Origin: Sphagnum magellanicum
Taxonomy: Eukaryota > Streptophyta > Sphagnopsida > Sphagnales > Sphagnaceae
Assembly (NCBI GenBank): GCA_021904315.1
Contig: CM038923.1
Coordinates: 2,170,001-2,234,000 of the forward strand
Direction: 5' to 3'
Length of the DNA stretch: 64,000 nt
Positions within the stretch are counted from its first letter, which is position 1; the number at the start of each line of letters is the position of its first letter. A model generated the notes under the pieces. It saw only the letters and a list, made by a program, of their open reading frames with translations. It did not search any database and was not told where the DNA came from. Position numbers and translations under genes: made by a program. Positions 22,701 to 31,705 of this stretch are shown here, piece by piece.

Positions 22701-23788
22701 AATTGCACTTTGCACCCATTTGACAAGATTTTGCTCACGGAAAGCAAGTTGGCATGCAATTTTGGCACATGGAGCACGTCCTTGATCCTAATCATCTTGG
22801 TTCGCCCTTTCACCATCACTTCCACAAGGATGGACCCCATTCCAATTGCCTCAACAATGCTATCATCACCCATATGCACATTGCGTTTTGGAATTACCTC
22901 ATACGTGTCAAATGCGGCTCTATGAGGGGTCATATGCTTGGTGGCTCCCGAGTCCATGATCCACTTGCATATGGCCGTGCAATTGTCTCCATCCTTTGTT
23001 GCAAAGGCATAGTCATCATTGTCCTTGGCTTTGTTGGCACTCTCCTTCTCTTTGTTGTTGTTCTTGGCCTTGAAGCAAAATCGTGCAATGTGGCCTGGTT
23101 TGCCACAATAGTAACATGTCTTGGTGTCTTTGCGTGTGGATGTGGTCCCTCCTCTTCCTTGCATTGACACCATCGCCGCATCCTCACCTTGCGGCTCCTT
23201 CTCCTTCCGCTTGGACACTTCATGCATCAATCGTGCGGTCACAAATTCCATGGTGAGGTTTTGCATGGGCAAGGTCTCCAAGGCGGTGATTAGGTATTCG
23301 TAGGAGGGTGGCAAGCTCTCAAGCAAGGTCATCACAACATCTTCATCCCTCACGGGCACCTCCAAGCAAGCAAGTTGATCCGCAAGTGCCTTGACCTTGT
23401 TGATGTGCTCTAGAAGGTCCTCTCCTTCTTGCATCTTGCACGTGAAGAACTTGCGGCGAATGAAGAGGATGTTAGACAAGCTTCGCGTCTCATGGATGTT
23501 GCAAAGTGTGTTCCATGCCTCCGCTGGTCCCTTGCACCTCTTGATGTGGTGAAGTTGACTATCCACCAAGTTGATGCCAATGATGGACATGGCCTTCTTT
23601 GCGCGTCGTTGGTACTCCTTGATGACTTTGGGGTCCGCATTGGATGGTGGAGCCTCCTCAGACCCGTCAACAATCTCCCAGAGGTCCATGGAGGCCAACA
23701 CCATCTCCATCTTGAATTTCCAAAGGTTGAAGTTCTCCCCATTGAACTTGTCAATGACTCTAGTGCTCTCTCCCTCAAAGGATGCCAT
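19691..23788 (-). CDS. gag-pol: A4 gag-pol polyprotein, complete (1365 aa)
   Basis: Single frame with every copia domain in order, giving coat protein and the enzymes for cytoplasmic reverse transcription and nuclear integration. I start at ATG 23788 (MASFEGES), because upstream codons reach only a TTG. Counting from there: gag about 1-225; zinc knuckle C225, C228, H233, C238; protease DSGATKHM with Asp279; integrase H417, H422, C452, C455 and catalytic Asp483, Asp546, Glu582 (spacing 62 and 35, i.e. DD35E); RT with Asp924 and YVDD 1009-1012; RNase H with Asp1181, Glu1224 and Asp1258. The end runs into the 3' LTR past the usual VEDYDVDET stop, adding about 20 residues. No lesion was seen, so it is potentially active. 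Confidence 0.96.
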   Translation of the reverse strand: MASFEGESTRVIDKFNGENFNLWKFKMEMVLASMDLWEIVDGSEEAPPSNADPKVIKEYQRRAKKAMSIIGINLVDSQLHHIKRCKGPAEAWNTLCNIHETRSLSNILFIRRKFFTCKMQEGEDLLEHINKVKALADQLACLEVPVRDEDVVMTLLESLPPSYEYLITALETLPMQNLTMEFVTARLMHEVSKRKEKEPQGEDAAMVSMQGRGGTTSTRKDTKTCYYCGKPGHIARFCFKAKNNNKEKESANKAKDNDDYAFATKDGDNCTAICKWIMDSGATKHMTPHRAAFDTYEVIPKRNVHMGDDSIVEAIGMGSILVEVMVKGRTKMIRIKDVLHVPKLHANLLSVSKILSNGCKVQFNMNECIVRAFDGEVITIALREGNLYQVTFNKVCDMNVANVAQTSTIDGALELWHRRLGHLNIKGVHALQNMVSGMNLGNMPCPTSSFLCEGCIEGKQHRKPFPSDGGMRATKPLEIVHSDVCGPMRTTSLGGAKYFVTYIDDFSRKVWVYLLKSKGECFEKFKEFKALVETQSEHMIKVFRSDNGGEYISKGFQSFLKTHGIEKQTSTPYRPQQNGVAERANRTLVEMARSMLHAQNLNKSLWAEAVVNAAYTRNRCPSRALPSITPEEAWSGKKPCISHMRVFGCIAYAMVPDEKRGKLDAKGTKCLFLGYCEGTKAYRLMCVQSKKIIKCRDVEFMEDSTNVGNDLEMRPSGRNDTPNVMIVDTSSKSPYVDDDEGASDAKEYPSNQEAPPTPTPSKDASTSDEEDGQPSEERRYPLRERRPLGEWWKNHILPQQDVERANVACLDDPLNLCDAMRSEDASKWEAAMQEEYGSLMANGTWELVPLPKDRKSVGCKWVFRTKRDASGHIVRHKARLVAKGYSQVEGVDFKETFAPVAKFTTIRCNLAIGAAMDLEIHQMDVKTAFLNGELEEDIYMDQPQGFVQDGKEHLVCKLKKSLYGLKQSPRAWYQRIDMFFTHEGFSRSQADHSLYIKRTGEYLLIVIIYVDDLIILASNGNILKWLKSRLENEFEMSDLGELHYCLGVEFERDRANHTITMSQSKYIEEVLKRFNMEECKPIGTPLDVNSKLLKLTEEEFQGIQEEMQGIPYKAAVGSLMYAMVGTRPDLAFPVSMVSQFMSRAGPSHWMAVKRIMRYLKGTMDLKLCLGGKEVSLRGYCDADWGGDANERRSTTGYVFFVGVGAISWNCKRQPTIALSTTEAEYMATSQCTKEAIWLRKLMADVGLVQDGATIIMCDNQGCIALAKNPTHHSRTKHIDIQHHFIRKKLESGEIGLKYCPTQDMVADVLTKALAKERHQNLTRSMGLRVLDYLHSGSVEDYDVDVRNIRNGVVDIINNVVVKCCK
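19779..19788 (-). promoter_or_regulatory. A4 polypurine tract
   Basis: Sense GCATAGTGGGAG lies directly before the 3' LTR (plus-strand CTCCCACTAT). It would prime plus-strand DNA synthesis, and the codons SGSV of pol cross it. Confidence 0.8.
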
Positions 23789-23973
23789 GTTGCACTCAAA
23801 TCCGACCTCTCTACCCGCTTGTGCGCTCAAACAAATGCTAATTAGTGCCTAATGTGCACTCTTAGATGCAATTTCCTCAATGCACTATCAAATGTGCTTC
23901 AATCACTCAAATGCACACGAATGCACCTCACAAACACAAAATTCAGGCCTTAATGGCTCCCACTTGCATCAAT

Positions 23974-24198
23974 GCTTCCTCACACACTCGAAATACACTC
24001 AACCAACTCAAATCAAGTGCTTCCTCACACATTCGAAATGCACTCAACCAACTCAAATCAAGTGCTTCCTCACACACTCGAAATGCACTCAACCAACTCA
24101 AATCAAGTGCTTCCTCACACACTCGAAATGCACTCAACCAACTCAAATCAAGTGCTTCCTCACACACTCGAAATGCACTCAGCCAACTCAAATCAAGT
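23974..24198 (-). repeat. A4 leader minisatellite, five 45-bp units
   Basis: Unit starts at 23974, 24019, 24064, 24109 and 24154 (plus strand GCTTCCTCACACACTCGAAA then TGCACTCAACCAACTCAAATCAAGT). The exact 45-bp period keeps an open frame on the antisense strand, which is probably incidental. Confidence 0.92.
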
Positions 24199-24516
24199 GC
24201 TCTACAAATCAAATGTGCACAAATACACCTCAATGATTCAAATCAAGACTTACAATGTTGGAATGTGCACACATGCACATCTAATGCTTCAAAACACCTC
24301 CAAAGAACACCAATCAAGAACTTGTGCACCTCCAAGCTCCAAATGGCTTGCAAAACTTCAAAGCTCTTCCAAAGCTCTTCAAAAGTCCTCCAAGGCTCCA
24401 AAAGCGCCTCCAAAACCCTCCAAAAGAGCAAACTTGCACCTCCAATACACACAAATCCTCAAGATCTCTCTCAATGCATACAAGCAATCAGACCTCTAAT
24501 CATGCAACTTGCATGT

Positions 24517-24530
24517 GTGGGCCCATAACC
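24517..24530 (-). promoter_or_regulatory. A4 primer-binding site
   Basis: Sense GGTTATGGGCCCAC, abutting the 5' LTR. It is a perfect complement of the initiator tRNA-Met anticodon arm as I recall it (GUGGGCCCAUAACC). Confidence 0.83.
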
Positions 24531-24848
24531 TATTGAAGTATTGAAGAACAATAGGATCAGAGGAGAGATTGCGCAATCACAAGCACATAAGACACACAAG
24601 TATGTGAACAATGCTTGGAGTGAGATGTCCAACTCCCCTCTAGCCTTGCTCTTTATTCCCTTCCATGTACCACTACATTGACAAACCATATGGGATAAAT
24701 CCCTCCTTATTCTAACATGTTCGTGGTACTTACATATTTCAAATCTACCTATGTCTTTGATTACTTGCAACACTTAACTACCACATTGTTTGTAATATCT
24801 ACCACACCATTTCTAATGTTTTTAACATCTACATCATAATCTTCAACA
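24531..24848 (-). repeat. A4 5' LTR (318 bp)
   Basis: Matches 19461-19778 except at five positions, all transitions (about 98.4% identity by eye). Expected to contain the promoter; no TATA box could be fixed with confidence (candidate GATATATG-like sequence in sense). Confidence 0.95.
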
Positions 24849-25803
24849 CAAATTGAACTTCTCCATTTTCAACTCGTTTTCGAACAAAATGATGTTGTAC
24901 ATCAATGTGTTTTGTTCGTGCATGGTGAGTGGGATTCTTGGTCAATGATATCGCACCTTGATTGTCGCATCGAATCACCATCATTTTCTTCTCCATGTAT
25001 CCTAAATCCATCATCAATTTTGTTATCCATATGGCTTCTTTTTTGGCTTGGGTGTTTGCCATGTATTCCGCCTCCGTGGTGGACAATGCTATTGTGGGTT
25101 GTCGTTTGCTACTCCAAGAAATGGCTCCACCTCCGATCATGAAAACAAACCATGTGTTGGACCTCCTATCTTCAAGATCACCACCCCAATCCGCATCACA
25201 ATATCCAAGAACTTCCTTGGATGGTGTTACACCAAATTGTAATTTCATTTGCAATGTACCTTGCAAATATCGAAAGATTCGTTTGACGGCCATCCAATGC
25301 TCCATGTTAGGGTTCGCCATGTGTTGACTCAACACGCTTATTGGGTATGCCAAATCGGGTCGTGTGCACAACATGGCATACATCAAAGACCCAACCGCTT
25401 GTTGATATGGAAATCCCTTTGATTCATCATTTCCATTTGCATTCCTTTGTAACTTCACCTTGGGATCCAATGGAACTCCAATGGGCTTACATTCCTCCAT
25501 TCGAAACCGCTTCAATATTTCCTTGAGGTATTTGATTTGGTTGATACGTAGGAGTCTTTCATCACGATTCCTTTCCACCTCCATCCCCAAAAAGAAATGC
25601 AACTTCCCGAGGTCCTTCATTTCAAACTTTTGACTCAATTCCTCTTTGATTTGCAAAAGTTTGTTTTGATCGTTGCACACCAAAATGAGGTCATCCACAT
25701 AGACCACAATGAAAAACTTCACATCTCCCACTTGTGCAACGTACACACTAGGATCCGCCTCACTCTTCATAAATTCAATGCTTTTGAGAAACGCATCTAA
25801 CTT
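24849..25803 (-). pseudogene. pol: B3 RT C-part and RNase H
   Basis: Frame for RT from VYVAQVGDVKFFIVVYVDDLI (YVDD intact) through RNase H ([41 protein letters not shown]), stopping where A4 is inserted. It is separated from the preceding RT frame by a TAA in place of the Gln codon of the YGLKQSPRAW motif (near 25829). Apart from that stop this half is well preserved. Confidence 0.9.
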
Positions 25804-25824
25804 TTGATTCCATGCCCTTGGAGA

Positions 25825-26340
25825 TTATTTCAAACCATACAAGGACTTGTGAAGCTTACACACGAGATGTTCACCTCCTTGGTGCACGAACCCTTGAGGT
25901 TGCTCCATGTAAATCTCCTCTTCAAGCTCGCCATTGAGAAATGCGGTTTTCACGTCCATTTGATGGATCTCCATGTCTTCCAAGGCCGCCAATGCAAGAA
26001 TACAACGAATAGATGCAAATTTTGTGACGGGCGCAAAAGTTTCGTTGTAATCCACTCCGTAGGTTTGGGTAAAACCTCTTGCCACTAATCTAGCCTTGTA
26101 GCGTTCCACTTCCCCATTTGCGCCTTGTTTGATTTTGAACACCCATTTGCAAGAAACGGGTTTCCTTCCGATGGGAAGTGGTACCAAAGTCCATGTGTTG
26201 TTTGTCATGAGGGAATCATATTCTTCTCGCATTGCACACTCCCACTCCTTGGAATTTTCACATGACAATGCTTCTTCAATATTTTGGGGCTCCTCCAAAA
26301 ATGCAACGGTGGCGCGCTCCACCTCTTTGGTAGCAATCCA
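25825..26340 (-). pseudogene. pol: B3 RT N-part between two nonsense codons
   Basis: RT segment with KWVFKIKQGANGEVE, ARLVARGFTQTYGVDYNETFAPV, MDVKTAFLNGELEEEIYMEQPQGF, HKSLYGLK. It is bounded upstream by a stop at 26341-26343, where family members have Trp in PRDWW (TGG to TAG), and downstream by Gln to TAA. Both are single transitions. Confidence 0.9.
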
Positions 26341-28017
26341 CTAATCCCGAGGCCATTCCCTTCGTTGCCTTTGAGGTCTTTCCTTCGCAACATCTTGTGA
26401 AGGTTCACAAGATGGGTTATCATTGGAAACAACAAATTCTTCATCCGATGAAGAACTTGGTGTGGATTCACTTTGCACACCTTCCATTCTTCTTTCACTC
26501 AAAGGTGTATCTTGACTAAGGTTCAATGGTTCTTCTCCCTCAACTTCTTCATGCACAACTACATTTTCTTCTTTTTCAACATGAGGTACACCACCTATTT
26601 GCTTTGACCCTTCAATGAACACGACATCTCTACTTTTGATGATTCTTTTGGTTTTCACACACATCAAGCGATATGTTTTAGTGCCTTCGTAATATCCTAA
26701 AAACACACAAGGCATGGACTTGGACTCTAATTTGGTCCTCTTCTCATCGGGGACATGTGCAAAGGCCTTACAACCAAAAACTCTCAAATGGGACACATCG
26801 GGTTTTCTACCACTCCACGCTTCTTGAGGGGTCTTGGAATCAAGAGCCTTGGTTGGACATCGATTTTTTATGTACACCGCCATGTTCACCGCTTCGCCCC
26901 AAAATTCAAGTTCCAACCCTTGTGCAAGAATCATGCTTCTTGCACATTCCATGATGGTTCTATTGGCACGTTCCGCAACACCGTTTTGTTGTGGGGAATA
27001 TGGCGCACTTGTTTGTCGTTGAATTCCACATTCCGCAAGAAATGCGTCAAATTTCTTAGACACAAATTCTCCTTCGTTGTCAGAACGTAGCACTTTGATT
27101 TTGTGACCAATTTCGTTCTCCACCAACGCCTTGTATTGTTTGAACTTTTCAAACGCTTCTCCTTTGGCCTTCAAAAGATAGACATGAGTTTTCCTTGAGA
27201 AATCGTCAATGAAAGTGAGAAAGTATCGCGCTCCGCCATGCGATGTAATCTTCATTGGCCCGCACACATCCGTGTGCACAATCTCCAAAAGTTGTGAAGC
27301 CCTCGTTGCTCCATCCTTGGGAAATGATGTTCTTTGATGTTTGCCTTTGACGCATCCTTCACAAATGTGATGCAACGGCACTTCTTTCAAATTCATGCCA
27401 TCCACCATGGCATCTAGCTCCTTAAGGCTTGCCATGTTGAGATGGCCAAGTCTTTCATGCCAAAGCATGGCACTTTCCTCCAAAGAATTTGCAATGTGTG
27501 CCATGTCCTTACGCACCTTCACATTAAGAAGGTACAAGTTCTTGTCCCTTCGTGCTTGCGCCACAACAACTCCTCGAGCATCGTTGACCTTACAACCATC
27601 CTTGTCAAACTCCACTTTGAAACCTTCCGAAATGAGTTTGCTCACCGAAATGAGATTATTCTTCATTTTTGGAACATGAAGAACTTGGGTGATGGTTGTG
27701 TGCGTCAATTGGCCTCCCACTTGCAATGTGGCTTTGATGCTCCCCTTGCCAATGGCCTCCAAAATGGTGTCATCCCCCATGAACACCCTCCTTGGGGAAA
27801 TGCGCTCGTACGTGGTAAACCATTCTTGTTCGAATGTCATGTGTTGCGTTGCACCCAAATCCACAATCCAATCATACGTGGTATGATCATTGGCACTCAA
27901 TGCCGCAACAAACATTTGTTTGTGATCTTCACAAGCTTGATTAACTTTTTCTTTTTCATCATTTTTCTTCTTCAAGCAATTTCTCACAAAATGTCCGGGT
28001 TTCTTACAATAAAGCAA
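26341..28017 (-). pseudogene. pol: B3 zinc knuckle, protease, integrase and linker
   Basis: A 558-codon frame beginning inside the zinc knuckle after a 1-bp deletion. It carries protease (VDLGATQHM, where DSGA reads DLGA, so the residue after the catalytic Asp is Leu), integrase HHCC (WHERLGHLN ... CEGCVKGKH) and DDE residues in HTDVCGP, RSDNEGEF and VAERANR, then the acidic linker rich in Ser and Glu. Integrase looks intact; the protease change would be damaging. Confidence 0.9.
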
Positions 28018-28655
28018 AGCTTCTCATTTGGCTTGTGAGTTTTGTTCACTAATGCGGTAGTTTCGGAACTCTCACATTCTTTTCTCTTGGACACTTCGTG
28101 AAGCAACCTTGCTACAATGAATTGAAGGTCTACATCTTTCGTGGACATGGACTCCAAGCTTGTGACTAAGTTATCAAAGGATGGAGGAAGGCTCATGAGG
28201 AGTACCATGTAAACATCTTCATCCGTAATGTTCACCTTGATCGAACGTAGTTGGTCCGCAAGGGCTTTCACCGTGTTGATGTGCAGAAGCATGTCATCTC
28301 CTTCTTGCATTTTGATGGTGAAGAATCTCCTTCGAAGGAACAACTTGTTGCCAATGGTCTTAGCTTCATGGACACCGCAAAGAGCCTCCCACGCACTTCT
28401 CACATTGTCACAATATTGAATGTGTGCAAGTTGGGCATCCGTGAGATGTTCACAAAGCAATGCAAAAGCCTTGGTCTCTTTTTCGTTGTAATCGGCCGTT
28501 GGAACTTCTTCACTTGGCAAAGTGGCACTCCCATCAACAAATTTCCAAAGCCCATGTTTGGAAAGCATCTTGCGCATTTTGAACTTCCAAAGGTGAAAGT
28601 TGCCACCATCAAACTTCTCCATGACTTTTAAGGACTCCATTTGAAAAGAAGACAT
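27984..28655 (-). pseudogene. gag: B3 gag
   Basis: Start at ATG 28655 (MSSFQMES). Gag matches B4 (LWKFKMRKM, LCEHLTDAQLAHIQYC, FFTIKMQEGDD, LMSLPPSFDNLVTSLESM). It loses frame in the zinc knuckle near 28010, where one T of a TTTT run is missing relative to B4 and B5. The frame is otherwise intact. Confidence 0.92.
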
Positions 28656-29314
28656 TTTGAACACAAATGCTACAACAAACACTCTCAAACTTGAAAGTTG
28701 AAGTTTTCAACAACTAAAAGAACTATCTTCCGAACACTTTCACTTGGAAAAGCTTGATACTTTCAAAAACAAGTTTTTCACACTTGAAAAACTTACAACA
28801 CCTTGAAGAAATCTCTTCCACACCTCCCACTCACTTGGAAAGACTATTACTTTCTTTGCAACCTTGCAAACTAAAAGCCTTCCCTCAAAAGGATTCTCCC
28901 TTTCTATGTTGTATAAGGAAACACTTTCAAAAACTTAAAGGAAACAAGTTTCCTAAAACCCTCACAAAAACTTGAAAAACTTTTCTTACACCTCAAACTT
29001 CAATGTTGGAAATGTCAAAAACTTGAAGAACTCTCTTTCACACTTTTGAACTTGAAACTTGCAACTTAAAGACTTGAACAACACTCTTCCACACGTAAGA
29101 ACTTACAACACTTTGAAGAAGTCTCTTCCACACCTCCCACCCACTTGGAAAAGTTGCAAGCTCCTTGTATGCCAGCACTTGGAAATGAACTCCCACTCAC
29201 TTTGCAAACTAAAAAACCTTGTCTCAAAACGATTCTCTCCTTTTTCCTATGCAATACAAGCTCAAACCTTTTACTACTTCTTATTCTAACACAATGTCCT
29301 TTCTCTTGCTTGGT
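28656..29314 (-). other. B3 untranslated leader
   Basis: 659 bp between gag and PBS, rich in plus-strand CTTGAAAACTT / CACTTTCAAAAACTTG words that recur irregularly. No ORF is conserved among B copies. B4 (34457-35129) and B5 (43724-44347) have related leaders. Confidence 0.7.
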
Positions 29315-29328
29315 GTGGGCCGATAACC
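29315..29328 (-). promoter_or_regulatory. B3 primer-binding site
   Basis: Plus strand GTGGGCCGATAACC, one mismatch to the family PBS GTGGGCCCATAACC. It abuts the 5' LTR. Confidence 0.75.
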
Positions 29329-29831
29329 TATTGGAAATAACTTGAAAACAAGCAAGAAATGAAAGCTTCAAGGTTCATGAAATGGAACAATTGTATTAAC
29401 TAACAAGAAGATTACAAAGGTTGTATGCTTCAAATGCTACAATCACAAAACTATGGCTTGTAACAACTAACAAAGCTTGGAGGTTCTCTGTGCACTCAAA
29501 AACCATGAAAGGAAAGAATGAAAGACAACTCAAAACCATTCCACTATATATTATCTCCTAACCCTAAAGTAGCCGCCACTTACCCCTAACCTAGCCGCCG
29601 CCAAACCCTAGCCCTAGCCGTCGCCTAACCCTAGCCGCCACCAAACCCTAACCCTAGCCGCTAGCAAAACCCTAAACCTAGCCGCCACTTAACCCTAACC
29701 CTAGCCACCCCCAAACCCTAAGTAGTCTTCTAACCTAACTACTACAAGGATGTGTATACTATTCATCCTTTTGATGAATGTTTAACACATTCATCAACAT
29801 TGGGAATTAGAAACGAATAGAATTTCTAACA
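29329..29831 (-). repeat. B3 5' LTR (503 bp)
   Basis: TATTGGAAATAAC...AATTTCTAACA with a telomere-like array at about 29563-29735 (AAACCCTAACCCTAGCCGC-type units). It has about one unit more than the 3' LTR. It ends exactly at the TSD AGTGG. Confidence 0.94.
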
Positions 29832-31455
29832 AGTGGGAGGCCAATTACCAAACACAACCATCACCCAAGTTCTTCATGTTCCAAAAATGAATAATAGTCT
29901 CATTTCAGTGAATAAATTCATTTTCGAAGGTTTCAAAGTGGAGTTTGACAAGGATGGTTGTAAAGTCAACAATGCTCGAGGAGTTGTTGTGGTGCAAGTG
30001 CGAAGGGACAAGAACTTGTACCTTCTTAATGTGAATGTGTGTAAGAACACAGCACACATTACAAATTTTTTGGAAGAAGGTGCGATGCTTTGGCAAGAAA
30101 GACTTAGCCATCTTAACATGGCAAGACTTAAGGATTTAGATGCCATGGTGGATGGCATGAATTTGAAAAAAGTGTCATTGCATCACATTTGTGAAGGATG
30201 CGTCAAAGGCAAACATCAAAGAACATCATTTCCCAAGGACGGAGCAACAAGGGCTTCATAACTTTTGGAGATTATCCACACCAATGTGTGCGGGCCAATG
30301 AAGACTACATGGCATGGTGGAGCGCAATACTTTTTCACTTTCATTGATGATTTCTCAAGGAAAACTCATGTCTATCTTTTGAAGGCGAAAGGAAAAGCGT
30401 TTGAAGAATTCAAACAATACAAGGCGTTGGTGGAGAACAAAGTTGGTCACAAAATCAAAGTGCTACGATTTAACAACGAAGAAAAATTTGTGTCTAAGAC
30501 GTTTGACGCATTTTTTGTGGAATGTGAATTCAACGACAAATAAATGTGCCCTATTCCCCACAACAAAATGGTGTTGCAGAACGTGCTAATAGAATCATCA
30601 TGGAATTTGCAAACATGATTCTTGCATAAGGGTTGGAACTTGAATTTTGGGGCAAAGCGGTGAACACAATGGTGTACATTACAAATTAATGTCCAACCAA
30701 GGCTCTTGATTCCAAGACCCCTGAAGAAACGTGGAGTGGTAGGAAACCCAATGTGTTTCATTTCAGAATTTTTGGTTGTAAAACCTTTGCACATGTCCCT
30801 GATGAGAAAAGGACCAAATTAGAGTCCAAGTCCATGTCTTGTGTGTTTTTAGGATATTATGAAGGCACCAAAGCGTATCGCTTGATGTGTGTAAAAACCA
30901 AGAGAATCATCAAAAGTAAAGATGTCGTGTTCATGGAAGGGTCAAAGGAAATAGGTGGTGTGTTCCATCTCGAGAGAGAAGAAAATGTAGTTGTGCATGA
31001 ACAAGTTGAAGAAGAAGAACCATTGACCTTTAGTCAAAATACACCTTTGAATGAAACAAAAATGGAAGGCGTGCAAAGTGAATCCACAGCAAGTTCTTCA
31101 TCGGAAGAAGAATTTATTGTTTCAAATGATAACCCAACTAATGAACTTTCACAAGATGTGCCAAGAAAAAGACCTCAAAGGCAACAAAGGGAATGGCCTC
31201 GAGATTGGTGGATTACTACCAAGGAAGTGGAGTGCGCCACTATTACAGTTTTGGAGGAGGCCCAAAATATTAAAGAAGCATTGACATGTGAAAATTCCAA
31301 GGAATGGGAGTGTGCAATGCAAGAAGAATATGATTCCCTCATGATAAACAACACATGGACTTTGGTACCACTTCCCGCCAGTAGGAAACCCGTTTCTTGC
31401 AAATGGGTGTTCAAAATCAAACAAGGTGCAAATGCGGAGGTGGACTGCTACAAGG
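29832..31455 (+). pseudogene. pol: B2 protease end, integrase, linker and RT start (piece 3)
   Basis: Continues B2 after B3: protease C-part (VLHVPKMNNSLISV), integrase (CEGCVKGKH, CGPMKTT, FIDDFSRKTHVYLLKAKG), linker and RT start (NTWTLVPLP, KWVFKIKQGA). In the integrase, the first acid reads HTNVCGP (Asp to Asn) and the second RFNNEEKF (Asp to Asn). A TAA replaces Gln near 30259, with further stops and a frameshift near 30530. It ends at a junction with A5 within EVDCYKA. Confidence 0.88.
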
Positions 31456-31705
31456 CCACATTGCACGACTTTGCTTCAAGGCCAAGAACAACAAGGAGAA
31501 GGAGAATGCCAACAAAGCCAAGGATGATGATGATTATGCCTTTGCAACAAAGGATGGAGACCATTGCAAGGCCATATGCAAGTGGATCATGGACTCAGGA
31601 GCCACCAAGCATATGACCCCTCATTTGACATGTATGAGGTAATTCCAACACGCAACATGCATATGGGTGATGATACCATTGTTGAGGCAATTGGAATGGG
31701 GTCCC
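31456..31705 (+). pseudogene. gag: A5 gag end and protease start
   Basis: Begins in the last part of the zinc knuckle, then the KAKNNKEKENANKAKD basic-acidic stretch and the protease motif DSGATKHM. A 12-bp loss follows (TPH joined to F.MYE). At about 31703 the sequence jumps from protease (AIGMGS) to the integrase core (GPMRTTSLGG), a deletion of roughly 500 bp relative to A4. Confidence 0.87.

Larger units (their letters stand above)
19461..24848 (-). mobile_element. Family A element A4, intact, TSD CAAAT
   Basis: Complete minus-strand copia element of 5388 bp. It has 318-bp LTRs, PBS, leader with five 45-bp repeats, one uninterrupted polyprotein and a polypurine tract. The duplicate CAAAT is at 19456-19460 and 24849-24853. 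The two LTRs differ at five sites, all transitions. It is inserted in B3 RNase H. It is the only element in the window that could be autonomous. Confidence 0.97.
18864..29831 (-). mobile_element. Family B element B3, full length, TSD AGTGG, split by A4
   Basis: Minus-strand family B element of about 5575 bp after removing A4. The 3' LTR is 18864-19343 and the 5' LTR 29329-29831. The target duplicate AGTGG is at 18859-18863 and 29832-29836, and B2 reads through the empty site. It contains A4 near the end of its RNase H. The polyprotein is broken by one frameshift and nonsense changes. PBS and polypurine tract are recognisable. Confidence 0.96.

Noticed and set aside
23974-24198. Regular repeats resembling a CRISPR array
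   Set aside because: Units are tandem without unique spacers, sit in a plant retrotransposon leader, and are shared with other family A copies.
23866-24528. 220-codon plus-strand frame in the A4 leader with repeated peptide
   Set aside because: It is antisense to the element, made by the 45-bp period, and not kept in A2, where the unit is 46 bp.
24517-24530. Possible tRNA-Met gene fragment
   Set aside because: Only 14 nt match the anticodon arm, always next to a 5' LTR. No cloverleaf surrounds it, so it is a primer-binding site.
29563-29735. True interstitial telomere
   Set aside because: Units are mixed with GCCGCC words, are short, and lie at the same place in every family B LTR.
31397-31642. 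Novel fusion protein of RT and zinc-knuckle/protease
   Set aside because: The open frame is a chance outcome of the B2-A5 deletion joint, and both parents are broken elsewhere.
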